Positions 9,156 through 19,384 of a stretch of DNA of 64,000 nt are shown here, piece after piece. The notes under the pieces are model-generated. The model worked only from the letters and a program-made list of their open reading frames with translations, had not been told where the DNA came from and did not search any database. Source of the stretch: Caballeronia calidae (GTDB taxonomy: Bacteria > Pseudomonadota > Gammaproteobacteria > Burkholderiales > Burkholderiaceae); the NCBI RefSeq assembly GCF_900044055.2, contig NZ_FCOX02000002.1, positions 186,001-250,000 on the forward strand, given 5' to 3'. The position numbers and the translations under genes were made by a program. Position 1 is the first letter of the stretch; the number at the start of each line of letters is the position of its first letter.

Positions 9156-9775
9156 TGCGCGCCTCCCGTATTCGCGGCTTTCAGATGCTCGAGCACATCG
9201 GCGGGCAACTTCGAGACGTCGGCGTGCTGGCTCAACTGCAGCGCGCGGATATAAGCGACGATGGCCCATCGGTCGGGCGCATCGACTCTGTCGGCGTACG
9301 GATACATGACGCCATAGCCGTTGGTGACCACGTCGAAGAAGTGCCGGTCGGGCGCCTGGCGCAGGCGATCGTCGTGATACGAAGGCGGATGGGGAAAACC
9401 CCGTCGAGCGATGAAGCCGTCACCGTCGCCAACCGCGCTGTGGCACGGCATGCAATAAATCTCGTACCGTTGTCTTCCGCGTAGCAGAAGTTGCATCGTC
9501 ACCGGATAGGGATTGGTTTGCGCAGTCCCGGCGGCGATGTCTCTGGTCACTTCATCGGTGCCCTCGCGCCCGCTCGATGTCCCGGCGAACGGTCCCTTCG
9601 AATAGGGCACGCTGCCTTGCGGAAGCGGGCGCGATGAATTGCCGTCCGCGAACAGCTCGCTACGCGAAAGCGGCTTGTATTTGGGCTGATCGTACATGTC
9701 CTGCTTCGCCTTCTCGCATCCGCTCAGCAACGCCGCCACGCAGCAGGACAACAGGATCTCCGCCACCTGCTTCAT
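9152..9775 (-). CDS. actE: Alternative complex III monohaem cytochrome c ActE
   Basis: A 207-residue periplasmic lipoprotein cytochrome. The signal peptide ends in the lipobox LLSGC (Cys20), followed by a short proline-rich tether. One haem site, CMPCH, is at 108-112 and is followed by the class I cytochrome features GDGDGFIARRGFPHPPS and NGYGVMYPYADRV. It passes electrons from the iron-sulfur and pentahaem parts of complex III onward, probably to the cytochrome domain of oxidase subunit II. Both ends overlap neighbours by ATGA. Confidence 0.92.
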   Translation of the reverse strand: MKQVAEILLSCCVAALLSGCEKAKQDMYDQPKYKPLSRSELFADGNSSRPLPQGSVPYSKGPFAGTSSGREGTDEVTRDIAAGTAQTNPYPVTMQLLLRGRQRYEIYCMPCHSAVGDGDGFIARRGFPHPPSYHDDRLRQAPDRHFFDVVTNGYGVMYPYADRVDAPDRWAIVAYIRALQLSQHADVSKLPADVLEHLKAANTGGAQ

Positions 9776-10305
9776 CGCGGCACCTCGACGACGGACATCG
9801 GTTGCAATCCTTCGAGAAAGCGCCTGCTGCGCTCGATATCGAAATGCGGGTCGCGCGCCGTCACGCACAGGAAAAACCGGTTGCGCGTGGCCTGTTCGAA
9901 ATGAGGTGCATTGAAAATCGGATGAGTCAGGCGCGGCAATCCGTTCGCGGCCAGCATGCCGATCACCGCAGCGATCGCGGCGCCCAGGATGGTCAGCTCA
10001 AATGTCGGCACGATGAACGATGGCCAGCTATGCAAAGGCCGTCCGCCGACGTTGATCGGATAGTCGATCACCGCCGAATACCATTGCAGGAAATAGCCGC
10101 CCACTGCGCCCACGACGCCGCCGACGAGCGTGATGAGCGGCACCCTGTCGCGTCTGAAACCCACCGCTTCGGCGATCCCTTCCACCGCGTAGGGCGAATA
10201 GGCTTCCACATAGCGAAAGCCGCTATCTCGCGCGCGCTTTGCCGCTTCGAGCAACGCTTCACTGGTGCGGAATTCCGCGAGCAGACCGTAGATATCGTCG
10301 CTCAT
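9772..10305 (-). CDS. actD: Alternative complex III subunit ActD (DUF3341)
   Basis: A 177-residue protein of the DUF3341/ActD family. The N-terminal half is soluble ([20 protein letters not shown], then a ferredoxin-like fold ending at [12 protein letters not shown]). Two membrane helices follow at about 60-80 and 105-125, and the C-terminus carries the usual [15 protein letters not shown] strand. ActD has no cofactor and is a structural subunit on the cytoplasmic side. It overlaps actC and actE by ATGA. Confidence 0.93.
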   Translation of the reverse strand: MSDDIYGLLAEFRTSEALLEAAKRARDSGFRYVEAYSPYAVEGIAEAVGFRRDRVPLITLVGGVVGAVGGYFLQWYSAVIDYPINVGGRPLHSWPSFIVPTFELTILGAAIAAVIGMLAANGLPRLTHPIFNAPHFEQATRNRFFLCVTARDPHFDIERSRRFLEGLQPMSVVEVPR

Positions 10306-11687
10306 GCTTCGCCCTCCGCGCTTTCATGGACGAGTTCGCGCATCTCTGCGATCGAAATGACCGGCAGAAAGCGGATGAACAGCAGAAACAGCCAAGCGAA
10401 GAAAGCGATCGACCCGAGCAGTGTCACCCAGTCCCAGACCGTGGGGATGAAGAGTCCCCAGGCGGACGGCATGAAGTCGCGATGCAGACTGGAGACCACG
10501 ATAAGAAATCTTTCCATCCACATGCCGACATTGACGACGAGGCTGATCGCAAACAACGTCAGCACGCTATGGCGCACACGGCGAAACCACAAAAGCTGCG
10601 GCACGGCGACATTGCAGAACATCATCGACCAGTAAACCGGCGCATAAGGACCCAGCCAGCGATTGACGGTCATGTATTGCTCGAACACATCCGCGCCGTA
10701 AAAGGCCGTGAGGATCTCCGCCGCGTATCCATAGACGACGATCAGGCTGGTCGCCAGCATCACCTTCGCCGCGTTCGCCAGATGCCGTTGCGTGATGAAA
10801 TCCTCCAGGCCGAAAAAGTAGCGCAGCGGAATGGCGAGTGTGAGGACCATCGCAAAGCCGGAGAACAACGCGCCGGCCACGAAGTAAGGCGGAAAAATAG
10901 TGGAGTGATAGCCCGGTGTGTTGCCTATCGCGAAGTCCAGCGAGACCACCGAATGCACCGAAATCACGAGCGGCGTGGCGAGTCCCGCCAGCAACAGATA
11001 GGCACTTTCGTAGCGCGCCCAATGCCGCGCCTCGCCGCGCCAGCCGAGCGCGAGCAGGCCGTAGGCAAAGGTCGCGAAGCGCCTGCCGGCAGCGCACGAC
11101 CGGTCGCGCAGCGTACCCAGGTCGGGAATCAGGCCGACATACCAGAAGAGCAGCGACACGATCAGATACGTGCTGATCGCGAAGATATCCCACACCAAAG
11201 GGCTGCGCCATTGCGGCCATACGTTCATGACGCTGGGATAAGGAATGAGCCAGTAAAAGAACCAGGGCCGCCCCAGATGCAGGATGGGAAAAAGCCCCGC
11301 GATACTGGCCGCGAACAGCGTCATGGCCTCCGCGAAGCGATTGATCGACGTGCGCCACTTTTGACGCAACAGCAAGAGGAACGCCGAAATAAAGGTGCCG
11401 GCATGACCGATGCCGATCCACCAGACGAAGTTGCCGATTGCGAAGCCCCACGCAACGGGAATGTTGACGCCCCAGATGCCGACGCCCTTGACGAAGAGCC
11501 ACGTAATCGCGCCAAGCAGCATCAACGTGCCGGCGAATGTCACGAGGAATGCGGTCATCCACGGCCAGCGGACGGGGCGCTCGAGGACGAGGTTCGCGAT
11601 CTTGTCGCTGACGCTCGCATAGCCCCAACCGGCGCGCAGGACGTCGCTATCCTTAGAAACGGGCGGCTGTTCCTGGGCCGGGTTCAT
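10302..11687 (-). CDS. actC: Alternative complex III quinol-binding subunit ActC (NrfD family)
   Basis: A 461-residue NrfD/PsrC-type membrane protein with about ten helices. In this family the subunit holds the quinol site and is the likely energy-converting part of the complex. Marks include [30 protein letters not shown], where the histidine and the conserved WRTSINR loop are typical, and [15 protein letters not shown]. The gene overlaps actB and actD by ATGA. Confidence 0.94.
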   Translation of the reverse strand: MNPAQEQPPVSKDSDVLRAGWGYASVSDKIANLVLERPVRWPWMTAFLVTFAGTLMLLGAITWLFVKGVGIWGVNIPVAWGFAIGNFVWWIGIGHAGTFISAFLLLLRQKWRTSINRFAEAMTLFAASIAGLFPILHLGRPWFFYWLIPYPSVMNVWPQWRSPLVWDIFAISTYLIVSLLFWYVGLIPDLGTLRDRSCAAGRRFATFAYGLLALGWRGEARHWARYESAYLLLAGLATPLVISVHSVVSLDFAIGNTPGYHSTIFPPYFVAGALFSGFAMVLTLAIPLRYFFGLEDFITQRHLANAAKVMLATSLIVVYGYAAEILTAFYGADVFEQYMTVNRWLGPYAPVYWSMMFCNVAVPQLLWFRRVRHSVLTLFAISLVVNVGMWMERFLIVVSSLHRDFMPSAWGLFIPTVWDWVTLLGSIAFFAWLFLLFIRFLPVISIAEMRELVHESAEGEA

Positions 11688-14548
11688 GCCTGCTCCAGTT
11701 CGTCATCGGGATTGAGAATGAGCGCCGCATACGTGGTCCGTGGCCGCGTATTCAGTTCGGCCAGCAGCGCGTAGTCCAGCGGCGACGCCTTGGCCCGATT
11801 GACCTTGCTCGCCGGATCGTTGAGATCGCCGAACGAGATGGCTTCGGTCGGGCATACGGCCTGGCACGCGGTCACCACCTCGCCGTCCTGCAAGCGCCGC
11901 CCGAGCTTTTCGGCCTCGATGCGCCCGCGCGTGATGCGTTGCAGGCAGTAGGTGCACTTCTCCATCACACCTCTGCGCCTCACCGTCACCTCGGGGTTGT
12001 AGGCGGGTCTGGGGCGGTCGATAGCCGTATTCGCGTATTGCAGGAAGTTGAAGCGCCGGACCTTGTAGGGGCAGTTGTTCGAGCAAAAGCGCGTACCCAC
12101 GCAGCGGTTATAGACCTGCACGTTGAGGCCCTCGCTGTCGTGCACGGCCGCGCCCACCGGACACACTTCTTCGCAAGGCGCGGTTTCACAATGCATGCAG
12201 GGTACGGGCTGAAAGGCGCTGCGCGGACTGGAAGCCGGTCCGACGTCGTAACGATCGACGCGAATCCAGTGCATCTCCCGCCCGCGCGCGACTTCTTCCT
12301 TCCCGACCACGGGGATGTTGTTCTCGGCCTGACAGGCGATGGTGCACGCGCGACAGCCGATGCAGGCATTCAGGTCGATCGCCATGCCCCACTTGTAGTC
12401 CTTGTATTGCCACTCCGGATAGATCGACATCTCGGGCGTGCGCTTGCGCGGCTCGTCATTGGCGAAGTGCGGGTTACGGTGGAATTCATCGAGCTTCGCC
12501 ATCTGCACGATCTCGCGCCCTTCCATCTGCTGATGGTTTTGCGTGGTGGCAAATGCAATCTGGCGGCCGGTCTTTTCCGCCTTCAACGCGTGCGAGCCTC
12601 GCAAGACTCTGAGACGGTATGCATCGAAGCCCACGCCGTTGCCGACATGACCGGCTGCCCATCTGCCGTAGCCGAGCGGCAGCGTGATTGCGCCTTCCGC
12701 GTGAGCGCGCCACACCCATGCCGGCGCCTCGACCACGCGTTCCGGCGCATGTTCCAGCGACAAACGAAGCACGTCGCCGGTTTGCACGCCCAAAGCCTGC
12801 GCGGTGCGTTCGCCGAGCAAGGCCGCGTTGTCCCAGGTCATCGTGCTGAACGGACGCGGCAGCTCCTGCAACCAGCCGTTGTTGGCGAACTCGCCGCCTC
12901 CAACCGACGAATCGGCGACGAACAGTGCACGCAGCGCCGGACCATTGAAATCCGGCGGTGGCGGCAGATCGGGAAGACCGCTCAACGCGAGCGGCGAACT
13001 GGCGCTGCCCGCGATGAGTCCTTGCCGGAGCGTCTGCTGCCAGAATTCCTCGAAATTCCCGCCTTGCTGTTTGCGCTGCCAGTAGTCACGAACCAGCGCG
13101 TACCCTGCTTTCTCGTTGCCGTCGATCAGAAGGGCCAGCAACTCATGCGCCGAATGGCCGTGATAAAGCGGCGCAATGATGGGCTGCACGATGGACGCCG
13201 TGCCGTCGAACGCGCGGCCATCGCTCCATTGCTCGAACGCATGCGTCGCCGGCACGTGCCACTGGGTAACGCGCGCCGTTTCGTCGCGGTAAAGGCCGAG
13301 ATGCACCGAAAACGGCAGCTTGCTCAAGGCGCGCTCAAAGCCGATATCCGGCGGCGCATCGTAGACCGGATTGGCGTCCAGCATGATCAGCGAAGTCACC
13401 GCGCCGGAGTGAATGTCGTCGACGAGCATCGCAAGCGATTCGGCGTGGTTCTCAGGCTGCGCTTCGACGGGTGCGATGGGCACGATCGTTTCGCCGACGT
13501 TGCCGAGATGAACGTTCATCCGATGCACGAGCGCACGCGTGCGCGGCGACATGCTGCCGCCGGCCACGATGATCGACTGTCCGCGATGCGCAGCCAGCCG
13601 ACGTGTCAGCACCTCTTCCCATTTCGCGGCGCGCGCGTCGGAAGCGGACGGAATCTCGGATAGCCCGCCGCTATTCATACCCAGCCGGGACGCGATGCGC
13701 CATATCGTTCTTTCGATCTCGTGCGGCGGCATCGCGATGCGGTTGTCCGCCAGTGCGCCAGACAATTGCGGGCTCGCTTCGAGCGCATAGAGACGCTTGT
13801 CGAACTGCGGCGCTTCACTGCGGCGGTTGTGCAGGAAGTCGCGCGCGTGGCGTATGCCTCCGGGCGAGTCCACGAAGGGGTCCGCATCGACGCTCACTAT
13901 GATGGCAGCGCGATCGAAGCGATACAGCATATCGGCAGGCTGTCCGAATGCCAGCCGGGCCGCTTCGAAGCCGGCATCGTCGTGCAGCGGATCATGGCAG
14001 TGCCAGCGCGCTTTCGGATAGCGCGCCAGCAAGCCGGCAATCTGGTCGGCGAGCGTCGGCGATGTCGTGGTCCCGGTCAGGATGCGAAGGCCGGCGCCGT
14101 CGTTAGCATTCCACTGTGCGCGTTGCGGCGCCAGGGCCGCCTTGAAGGCCTCCCACGTCGATAACACATCGCCGCGCTGCGCCGTCTGCGAACGGTCCGG
14201 ATCCCAGAGTTGCAGCACCGAGGCCTGCGCGAATATGCCCGTCGCACCGAGGCTCGCGGGATGTTCGGGGTTGCCTTCCACTTTCGTGGGCCGCCCCATT
14301 TCGCTTTCGACCAGCACGCCTTGCGCATAACCGTGGTGGATGAAAGCCGTCGCGTAATACAGCGGCTTGCCGGGCACCATCTCTTCCGGCATCCGCACGT
14401 AGGGGACGATGACCTCCTGCGGCGGCCCGCTACAGCCGGCGCCGGCCAACGCGAGCGATGCAGCCATGATCTTGAGGAACGTGCGGCGTTCGGCGCTCGT
14501 TAGCTCGTCGTTGGCCGGTACGACCGGGATGAAAGGACGATGGCGCAT
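11684..14548 (-). CDS. actB: Alternative complex III iron-sulfur subunit ActB
   Basis: A 954-residue periplasmic protein that combines a molybdopterin-oxidoreductase-like N-terminal part with a ferredoxin-like C-terminal part. The N-terminus has a Tat-like signal ([20 protein letters not shown]), whose cysteine could also be a lipobox. The last 230 residues hold the iron-sulfur cysteine groups: [42 protein letters not shown] and CQAVCP. In known ActB the N-terminal part binds no molybdenum, and electrons run along the clusters to ActA. A 4-bp gap separates it from actA. Confidence 0.95.
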   Translation of the reverse strand: MRHRPFIPVVPANDELTSAERRTFLKIMAASLALAGAGCSGPPQEVIVPYVRMPEEMVPGKPLYYATAFIHHGYAQGVLVESEMGRPTKVEGNPEHPASLGATGIFAQASVLQLWDPDRSQTAQRGDVLSTWEAFKAALAPQRAQWNANDGAGLRILTGTTTSPTLADQIAGLLARYPKARWHCHDPLHDDAGFEAARLAFGQPADMLYRFDRAAIIVSVDADPFVDSPGGIRHARDFLHNRRSEAPQFDKRLYALEASPQLSGALADNRIAMPPHEIERTIWRIASRLGMNSGGLSEIPSASDARAAKWEEVLTRRLAAHRGQSIIVAGGSMSPRTRALVHRMNVHLGNVGETIVPIAPVEAQPENHAESLAMLVDDIHSGAVTSLIMLDANPVYDAPPDIGFERALSKLPFSVHLGLYRDETARVTQWHVPATHAFEQWSDGRAFDGTASIVQPIIAPLYHGHSAHELLALLIDGNEKAGYALVRDYWQRKQQGGNFEEFWQQTLRQGLIAGSASSPLALSGLPDLPPPPDFNGPALRALFVADSSVGGGEFANNGWLQELPRPFSTMTWDNAALLGERTAQALGVQTGDVLRLSLEHAPERVVEAPAWVWRAHAEGAITLPLGYGRWAAGHVGNGVGFDAYRLRVLRGSHALKAEKTGRQIAFATTQNHQQMEGREIVQMAKLDEFHRNPHFANDEPRKRTPEMSIYPEWQYKDYKWGMAIDLNACIGCRACTIACQAENNIPVVGKEEVARGREMHWIRVDRYDVGPASSPRSAFQPVPCMHCETAPCEEVCPVGAAVHDSEGLNVQVYNRCVGTRFCSNNCPYKVRRFNFLQYANTAIDRPRPAYNPEVTVRRRGVMEKCTYCLQRITRGRIEAEKLGRRLQDGEVVTACQAVCPTEAISFGDLNDPASKVNRAKASPLDYALLAELNTRPRTTYAALILNPDDELEQA

Positions 14549-14552
14549 GGTT

Positions 14553-15203
14553 CTATCGATGACAAGTTGAGCAATCCGTCAGCCGTCTCGTGCCCTGCAG
14601 ATGAAAGAGCCGGTTCAACTGCCCGATCTCCTGCTGCGACAACGGCGGGGTATTCGTCATCGAGAACACATCGGCGAGGGGCCGGATGTGTTGCGGCGCA
14701 GTGCGATGACACTGGAGGCACCACTGCATATCGAGCGATGCCACGCGCGCGGTCAGCGGCATTTCATCGATCCGGCCGTGACACTCGATACACGCGACGC
14801 CCTTGTTGACATGGATGCTGTGATCGAAATAGACGAAGTCCGGCAGATCGTGCACGCGGTTCCAGCGAATGGGCGTGTTGCTGTCCATGCTTGCGTGCAG
14901 CGGCGCGAGCACCGGCGAATCGGTGAACAGCTGCGAATGGCAGGTCAGGCAGATCTGCGTCGACGGCATGCCGGCGAACGCGGACTTCTCGACCGACGTA
15001 TGGCAATAACGGCAGTCGATGCCGTCATCGCCGACATGATGCTTGTGGCTGAAAGGGATCGGCTGCTCGACAGGCTCATGGACTTTGGCGTCGGGCTCGG
15101 CGTACCAGCGCGCAGCAGTGATGGCGGCGATCACAAGGACAAGCGCCGTCATGGAGAACAGCTTGATGGCAAAAACCGTCGACTGACTGAACGCTTGCGC
15201 CAT
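14553..15203 (-). CDS. actA: Alternative complex III pentahaem cytochrome c ActA
   Basis: A 216-residue multihaem cytochrome with a single N-terminal membrane anchor (about 12-32). Five CxxCH sites are visible at 64-68 (CRYCH), 85-89 (CLTCH), 138-142 (CIECH), 162-166 (CLQCH) and 211-215 (CSTCH), exactly the number expected for ActA. It takes electrons from the iron-sulfur clusters of ActB. This is the first gene of the twelve-gene operon, so the main promoter should lie in the 450 bp upstream. The ribosome site before the ATG is weak. Confidence 0.95.
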   Translation of the reverse strand: MAQAFSQSTVFAIKLFSMTALVLVIAAITAARWYAEPDAKVHEPVEQPIPFSHKHHVGDDGIDCRYCHTSVEKSAFAGMPSTQICLTCHSQLFTDSPVLAPLHASMDSNTPIRWNRVHDLPDFVYFDHSIHVNKGVACIECHGRIDEMPLTARVASLDMQWCLQCHRTAPQHIRPLADVFSMTNTPPLSQQEIGQLNRLFHLQGTRRLTDCSTCHR

Positions 15204-15656
15204 GGAAGCTCATGCCATCCCTGAGGTGGGTTTCATCTTTCGAGCGCGGCGCAAATGCGATGCCAACGCTTGCATGACGACATTCGAAGCACGAAGCTTC
15301 ATCGGCGTTCGCGGAATTAGGGCGCCGAGCCGGTGTTCTTCGGCTTCTTCGCCAGCTCGCCTCCGGAATCAGACCGCTTCGAAGCCTGCGTTCCATAACT
15401 TTCTGATGAAGAGAACGCCGCTGTCGTTCTTACAATCAATACCGGTACGTTTAACAGGTCAGTCCAAAACGCACGCCAATGCGACATCAAGAGTGGTTGA
15501 CGCTTCCCTTTACAAACGCTTTCGGTGAGCTTCTAGCGCTTCACGACGGAACGCGAGCCATTCTCGATTCGGACTCGATGAACGTGTTGGCGCATGGTTA
15601 TAGGCACTACTAACTCGCACATTCCCGCCAGTACGGAGCGTCGAATCTGGACGTTC
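15204..15656. other. Non-coding leader upstream of the act-cta operon
   Basis: I see no convincing gene in these 453 bp. The region lies between the end of the universal stress protein gene and actA on the same strand and should hold the operon promoter. Short open frames here have poor codon character. A small inverted element around the palindrome GAAGCTTC near 15293-15300 is the only structure noticed. Confidence 0.4.
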
Positions 15657-16121
15657 CTACGTCCCCGATTGCGCGGCTTGCACCGATTCCATATCCATCG
15701 CAACGAGCACGCTGCACGAAACACGATCGAGCAAGCGGCCGTCGTCCTGGCCGGTCCACCATCGTGCAAGAAGACCGCTGCGATGATGCCCGACCACGAT
15801 GAGATCGATCTTCAGCTCTTCGGCGAACCGCGGGATTTGATTCATCGGGTTACCGATCGCAAAGTGACCGGCTGCCGACACACCGAGTCGCGCAAGCTTG
15901 TCGACGCCTTCACGTAGCACCTCTTTCGCCGACGCCTCCTCCAGATCGAAAGGCACCGCAGGCATGGCGTCGAGACCGCGCGCCCACGCAGCGTCGTCCA
16001 ATACCGCAAGCAAATGCGTTTCGGCGCGAAGCTGTAGCGCGAGTTCGGCGCCGAGCCTCAAGGCGCAGCGCCCTTCCCGCGTGGCGTTATAGCACAATAA
16101 GATTCTGCGATATGTGGCCAT
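15657..16121 (-). CDS. Universal stress protein (UspA family)
   Basis: A 154-residue cytoplasmic protein with the UspA fold: it starts YRRILLCYNATREGRCALRLG and ends IDLIVVGHHRSGLLARWWTG followed by DRVSCSVLVAMD. The ATP-binding pattern (G2xG9xG) is only partly kept in the GHHRSG segment, so nucleotide binding is uncertain. AGGAGT lies before the ATG at 16121. The gene is co-directional with, and upstream of, the respiratory operon. Usp proteins often respond to respiratory or redox stress, which would fit, but a link is inferred only from position. Confidence 0.9.
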   Translation of the reverse strand: MATYRRILLCYNATREGRCALRLGAELALQLRAETHLLAVLDDAAWARGLDAMPAVPFDLEEASAKEVLREGVDKLARLGVSAAGHFAIGNPMNQIPRFAEELKIDLIVVGHHRSGLLARWWTGQDDGRLLDRVSCSVLVAMDMESVQAAQSGT

Positions 16122-16733
16122 CTCGACTCCTGCAAACTGTCCTTCAGATTGGCAAGGAGAGTCTCCTGTCGGATCACCTGCGTCGAACCGACGACGACGC
16201 CGTCGCCTGCCATTTTCAATGTATCACGTTGTGATGTATTTCGCTGAAGGCGCGTTAAAGGCGTGAGTTTCATGGCACAACAACGATTTCTTTGCCTGCC
16301 GGGCGATGGCTTCGATGTCCGCATAAACTCCATTAGGCATGCAAATCGCCATCTATCTTCTAATCATTGAGATAAGCAATTCGTCTATGATCCCCACGGC
16401 AAACAGATTGGCCGTCCGGGTGCGCCGCCGGTAATCGTTCCCCCCGGCGAGCCATGCTTCTGACAGGCATGGGCGAGGAGCAAGGCCACCGGCTCGTGCT
16501 CATCCTGATGGACGCAACCATGCCTCGTGGATCTCCTGCCGACGACTGGACGCCAAAACATATTTGCGAACGGGCCGAGGCGAGTTGAAACGAAACCGCC
16601 GCGCGCGGTCCACGCACAAGCGCCGCAGCCGCGAACGGCGCCGGTCTCTTGGCCCAGTCAAAAAGACATTTCTTGGCCCTTCAGCCTGTGTCATCGCGCC
16701 GATATCGTACGTGTCATGCAACGGAGAACACGC
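16122..16733. other. 612-bp divergent spacer, no gene seen; small palindrome
   Basis: No reading frame here has convincing coding character; the open minus-strand frame at the left end overlaps the Usp gene. ATCAC (16223-16227) and GTGAT (16231-16235) form a 13-bp palindrome about 100 bp upstream of the Usp start, a possible operator. The right half, from 16370, is GC-rich and lacks ribosome sites until the acetyltransferase start. It could hold remnants of a lost gene, but nothing is recognisable. Confidence 0.4.
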
Positions 16734-17198
16734 ATGGACACATCGATTACCTTTCGGCATCTCGACACGCCCGACGACTGGACGCGCGCCTTCGACATCA
16801 TGAAGGAACTGCGACCGCATCTGACGGACGCGGCCGCCTTCCGCGAGCAAATGCGCCGCCAACGCGAGGAAAGCTATCGCCTGCTCGCTGCATGTGATAG
16901 CGAAGGCGCGATTCTCGGCCTCGCCGGTTATCGCACGCAAACGAATACGCTGTACGGACGTTTCGTCTATGTCGACGATCTCGTCGTCACGGCGCGGCTG
17001 CAAAGCGGCGGCATCGGCGCATGCCTGCTCGACAAGGCCCGCGAGATCGCGCGTCATTCGCGCTGCGCCCATTTCGTGCTCGATACCGGCCTGCACATGG
17101 CGCTCGCGCAACGCTTCTACTATCGCAACGGCCTGCTCGCGAAAGGCATGCACTTCGTTCAGCCGCTGATTGAAAACAACAAGGAAACCGCGCGATGA
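16734..17198 (+). CDS. GNAT-family N-acetyltransferase
   Basis: A 154-residue acetyl-CoA-dependent acyltransferase of unknown substrate. The GNAT fold is shown by the beta4 strand FVYVDDLVVTARLQSGGIG, where the Q/R-x-x-G-x-G/A acetyl-CoA loop is QSGGIGACLL, and by the C-terminal LAQRFYYRNGL, the usual A-x-x-F-Y-x-x-x-G motif. GGAG at 16723 supports the ATG at 16734 over one 18 bp upstream. It overlaps the next gene by ATGA, so the two are co-translated, perhaps as a small detoxification pair. Confidence 0.88.
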   Translation: MDTSITFRHLDTPDDWTRAFDIMKELRPHLTDAAAFREQMRRQREESYRLLAACDSEGAILGLAGYRTQTNTLYGRFVYVDDLVVTARLQSGGIGACLLDKAREIARHSRCAHFVLDTGLHMALAQRFYYRNGLLAKGMHFVQPLIENNKETAR

Positions 17199-17815
17199 AA
17201 GTCCTCTTCATCAACGCCAGCCCGCACGGCGAAGCGAGTCATGGCTACCGGCTCGCACTGGAAATGATCGATACGTTGCGCAAGAATGCGCGCGTGGATA
17301 TCGTCGAGCGCGATCTCGCCGCGATGCCGCTGCCGCCCATCACCCGGGATTACGCACGCGCGATCACATCGCGTCATCCGGATGCGAGCCAGTTCGACAT
17401 CTCCGAGCAATTGATCCGGGAAATCGAAACGACAGACGCGCTCATCATCAACACGCCGATGCACAACTTCACCGTGCCCGCCGGGTTGAAGCTATGGATC
17501 GATTATGTGCTGCGCATACATCGCACGTTCGCGTCGACGCCCGAAGGCAAGGTCGGTCTGATGCGCGACCGGCCGACGTTCGTGATCGTCGGATCGGGCG
17601 GCTTTCATTGCGGCGAGCACGCGCGTCAGCCTGATTTCCTCACGCCGTATCTGCGTTACGCGCTCGGCTCGATCGGCTTGAAAAGCATGCACTTCCTGCT
17701 GCTTCAAGGACTCGTTCGCGGCGATGAAGCCGTGAACGAAGCGTTGCAGGCTGCGCGCAACGAGATCGCGCGTCACGCGCTCTTCGCATCCGACGACGAC
17801 ACCGTCACGCTCTAA
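17195..17815 (+). CDS. FMN-dependent NAD(P)H oxidoreductase, azoreductase-like
   Basis: A 206-residue flavodoxin-fold protein of the AzoR/NQO family, which reduces quinones or azo compounds by two-electron transfer from NAD(P)H. It starts MKVLFINASPHGEASHGYRL, the FMN phosphate loop, and carries ALIINTPMHNFTVPAGLKLW, where PMHNFTVPAGLK is a family signature, and VGSGGFHCGEH near the flavin. The start overlaps the acetyltransferase by ATGA and the stop overlaps the convergent MocR gene by 4 bp. The physiological substrate is unknown. Confidence 0.9.
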   Translation: MKVLFINASPHGEASHGYRLALEMIDTLRKNARVDIVERDLAAMPLPPITRDYARAITSRHPDASQFDISEQLIREIETTDALIINTPMHNFTVPAGLKLWIDYVLRIHRTFASTPEGKVGLMRDRPTFVIVGSGGFHCGEHARQPDFLTPYLRYALGSIGLKSMHFLLLQGLVRGDEAVNEALQAARNEIARHALFASDDDTVTL

Positions 17816-19293
17816 CCGTCGTACGCCCGCCGCAGCATGCGTGCGAGACGCGCGGCTTCGGCGGCATCGGCGACATTCGCGAAGCCGACGACGATCCCGC
17901 GCAACGTATGCTTCGTGCGCCCGCTCAGATACCACGCCGATAGCGCGATCACCGCGAGACCCGCTTCGCGCGCGCGGGCGGCCATCGCCATGTCATCGAC
18001 GGGGCCTTCGCGTCCCGCATGAAAGATCGCGACGAGGTGCATGCCGCCCGTCGGCAACTCGATGCTGACTTTGTCGCCGAACGCCTTCAGAATCGCATTC
18101 GCGAGCAGCATGCGGCGCTCGGCGTACAACGCGCGCATACGCTTCAGATGCCGCGCGAAATGCCCTTGCGCGATGAAGTCCGCCACCGCCGCCTGATAGA
18201 GATAAGGCGATCCCGCGTTCATGCTCTTCGTGAGTTGCGCAAAGCGCGCGACGGCCCGCTCGGGCAACACCACATATGAAAGCCGTAACCCCGGAAACAG
18301 CACCTTGCTGAAGGTGCCGCAATAGATCACGCGATCGTCGCGATCGAGGCTCTTCAGCGCGGGCAAGGGACGGCCCGCATAGCGGAACTCGCTGTCGTAA
18401 TCGTCCTCGACGATCCAGCTTCCCGCGCGGCTCGCCCAGTCGAGCAGCTTCATGCGCCGCGCGAGCGAGAGCGTCACGCCGAGCGGACTCTGATGCGCAG
18501 GCGTCACGATGGCGAAGCGCGCGTCGCCCGCGAGCGCGATGCCGGCATCGACGTCGAGCCCCTCATGATCGACGGGCACGGGCACGAGCCGCATGCCTGC
18601 ATCGACGAGAAAGTTACGCGCGAGCAGATAGCCCGGCTCTTCGAACCACGCGAAGTCATCCGGCTTGGCGAGACCGCGCAGGATGAGTTCGAGCGTCGCG
18701 CGATAGCCGTTCGTCACGAAGACCTGTTCCGGGTCGCACTCGACGCCGCGCGACAGGCCGAGATAGGTCGCGATGCGCTCGCGCAATGGGCGATATCCCG
18801 ATGGCTCGGGGTACGTGAGCGTCGCGAGATCGCCGCTGCGCGCACGATAGGCGACGAGCCGGCTCCAAAGCTTGCGCGGGAACGCATCGAGCGCGGGCAG
18901 GCCGGGGCGCAGCGGCTTGGCGTCGTTGCCGACATCGGTGGCGGGCTCCGTTCGCGTGACGCGCGGCGCCGATGCGCGCTCGCGGCTCTTGCGTGCCGCC
19001 AACCGGGTGGCCGCGCCCGGCAGCGACGACGACACGAACGTGCCCGCCGCGCCGCGCATCTGCAAATAACCCTCATCGACGAGAATGTTATAGGCCATCT
19101 CGACCGTACCGCGCGCAGTATTCAGTTGCGTCGCGAGTCCGCGCAATGCGGGCACGCGATCACCCGGCTTCAGATGGCCCGCCGCGATCGCCGACTTGAA
19201 ACGCTCGCATATCTGCAGATAAATCGGCGCGGCCTCGAGCCGGTCGATTTCAATGTTCAACGCAGGGTCGGCTGTGGGCATCAGGCAGCTCAT
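17812..19293 (-). CDS. MocR/GabR-type PLP-dependent transcriptional regulator
   Basis: A 493-residue regulator with an N-terminal GntR winged helix (about 20-85: APIYLQICERFKSAIAAG and LATQLNTARGTVEMAYNILV) and a C-terminal aminotransferase class I domain that senses an amine or PLP-related ligand. The PLP lysine lies in YCGTFSKVLFPGLRLSYVV, and VEDDYDSEFRY contains the conserved cofactor aspartate. The start may be the ATG at 19293 or the one at 19281; neither has a strong ribosome site. It is divergent from the SDR gene across a 91-bp gap and is the likely regulator of it. Confidence 0.92.
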   Translation of the reverse strand: MSCLMPTADPALNIEIDRLEAAPIYLQICERFKSAIAAGHLKPGDRVPALRGLATQLNTARGTVEMAYNILVDEGYLQMRGAAGTFVSSSLPGAATRLAARKSRERASAPRVTRTEPATDVGNDAKPLRPGLPALDAFPRKLWSRLVAYRARSGDLATLTYPEPSGYRPLRERIATYLGLSRGVECDPEQVFVTNGYRATLELILRGLAKPDDFAWFEEPGYLLARNFLVDAGMRLVPVPVDHEGLDVDAGIALAGDARFAIVTPAHQSPLGVTLSLARRMKLLDWASRAGSWIVEDDYDSEFRYAGRPLPALKSLDRDDRVIYCGTFSKVLFPGLRLSYVVLPERAVARFAQLTKSMNAGSPYLYQAAVADFIAQGHFARHLKRMRALYAERRMLLANAILKAFGDKVSIELPTGGMHLVAIFHAGREGPVDDMAMAARAREAGLAVIALSAWYLSGRTKHTLRGIVVGFANVADAAEAARLARMLRRAYDG

Positions 19294-19338
19294 GGACTAG
19301 TTGGATCGACGATTCTTGTCCCTTTCTTCTAAGCCATG

Positions 19339-19351
19339 ATTGTCACACAAT
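19339..19351. promoter_or_regulatory. 13-bp palindrome in the MocR-SDR divergent promoter region
   Basis: ATTGT-CAC-ACAAT lies 34 bp before the SDR start and 46 bp before the MocR start. Its place in a short divergent spacer makes it a candidate binding site for the MocR regulator. MocR proteins often bind direct repeats, so this assignment is uncertain. Confidence 0.45.
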
Positions 19352-19384
19352 GACTTCACTTTCACTTGATTAGCGAGGTGCATC

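Noticed and set aside
11939..13663. 574-codon plus-strand frame within actB
   Set aside because: It is antisense to the iron-sulfur subunit, has no recognisable domain and is rich in arginine and histidine as expected for a shadow frame.
16058..16333. 91-codon minus-strand frame upstream of the Usp gene
   Set aside because: It overlaps the Usp start in another frame and has no ribosome site or family resemblance.
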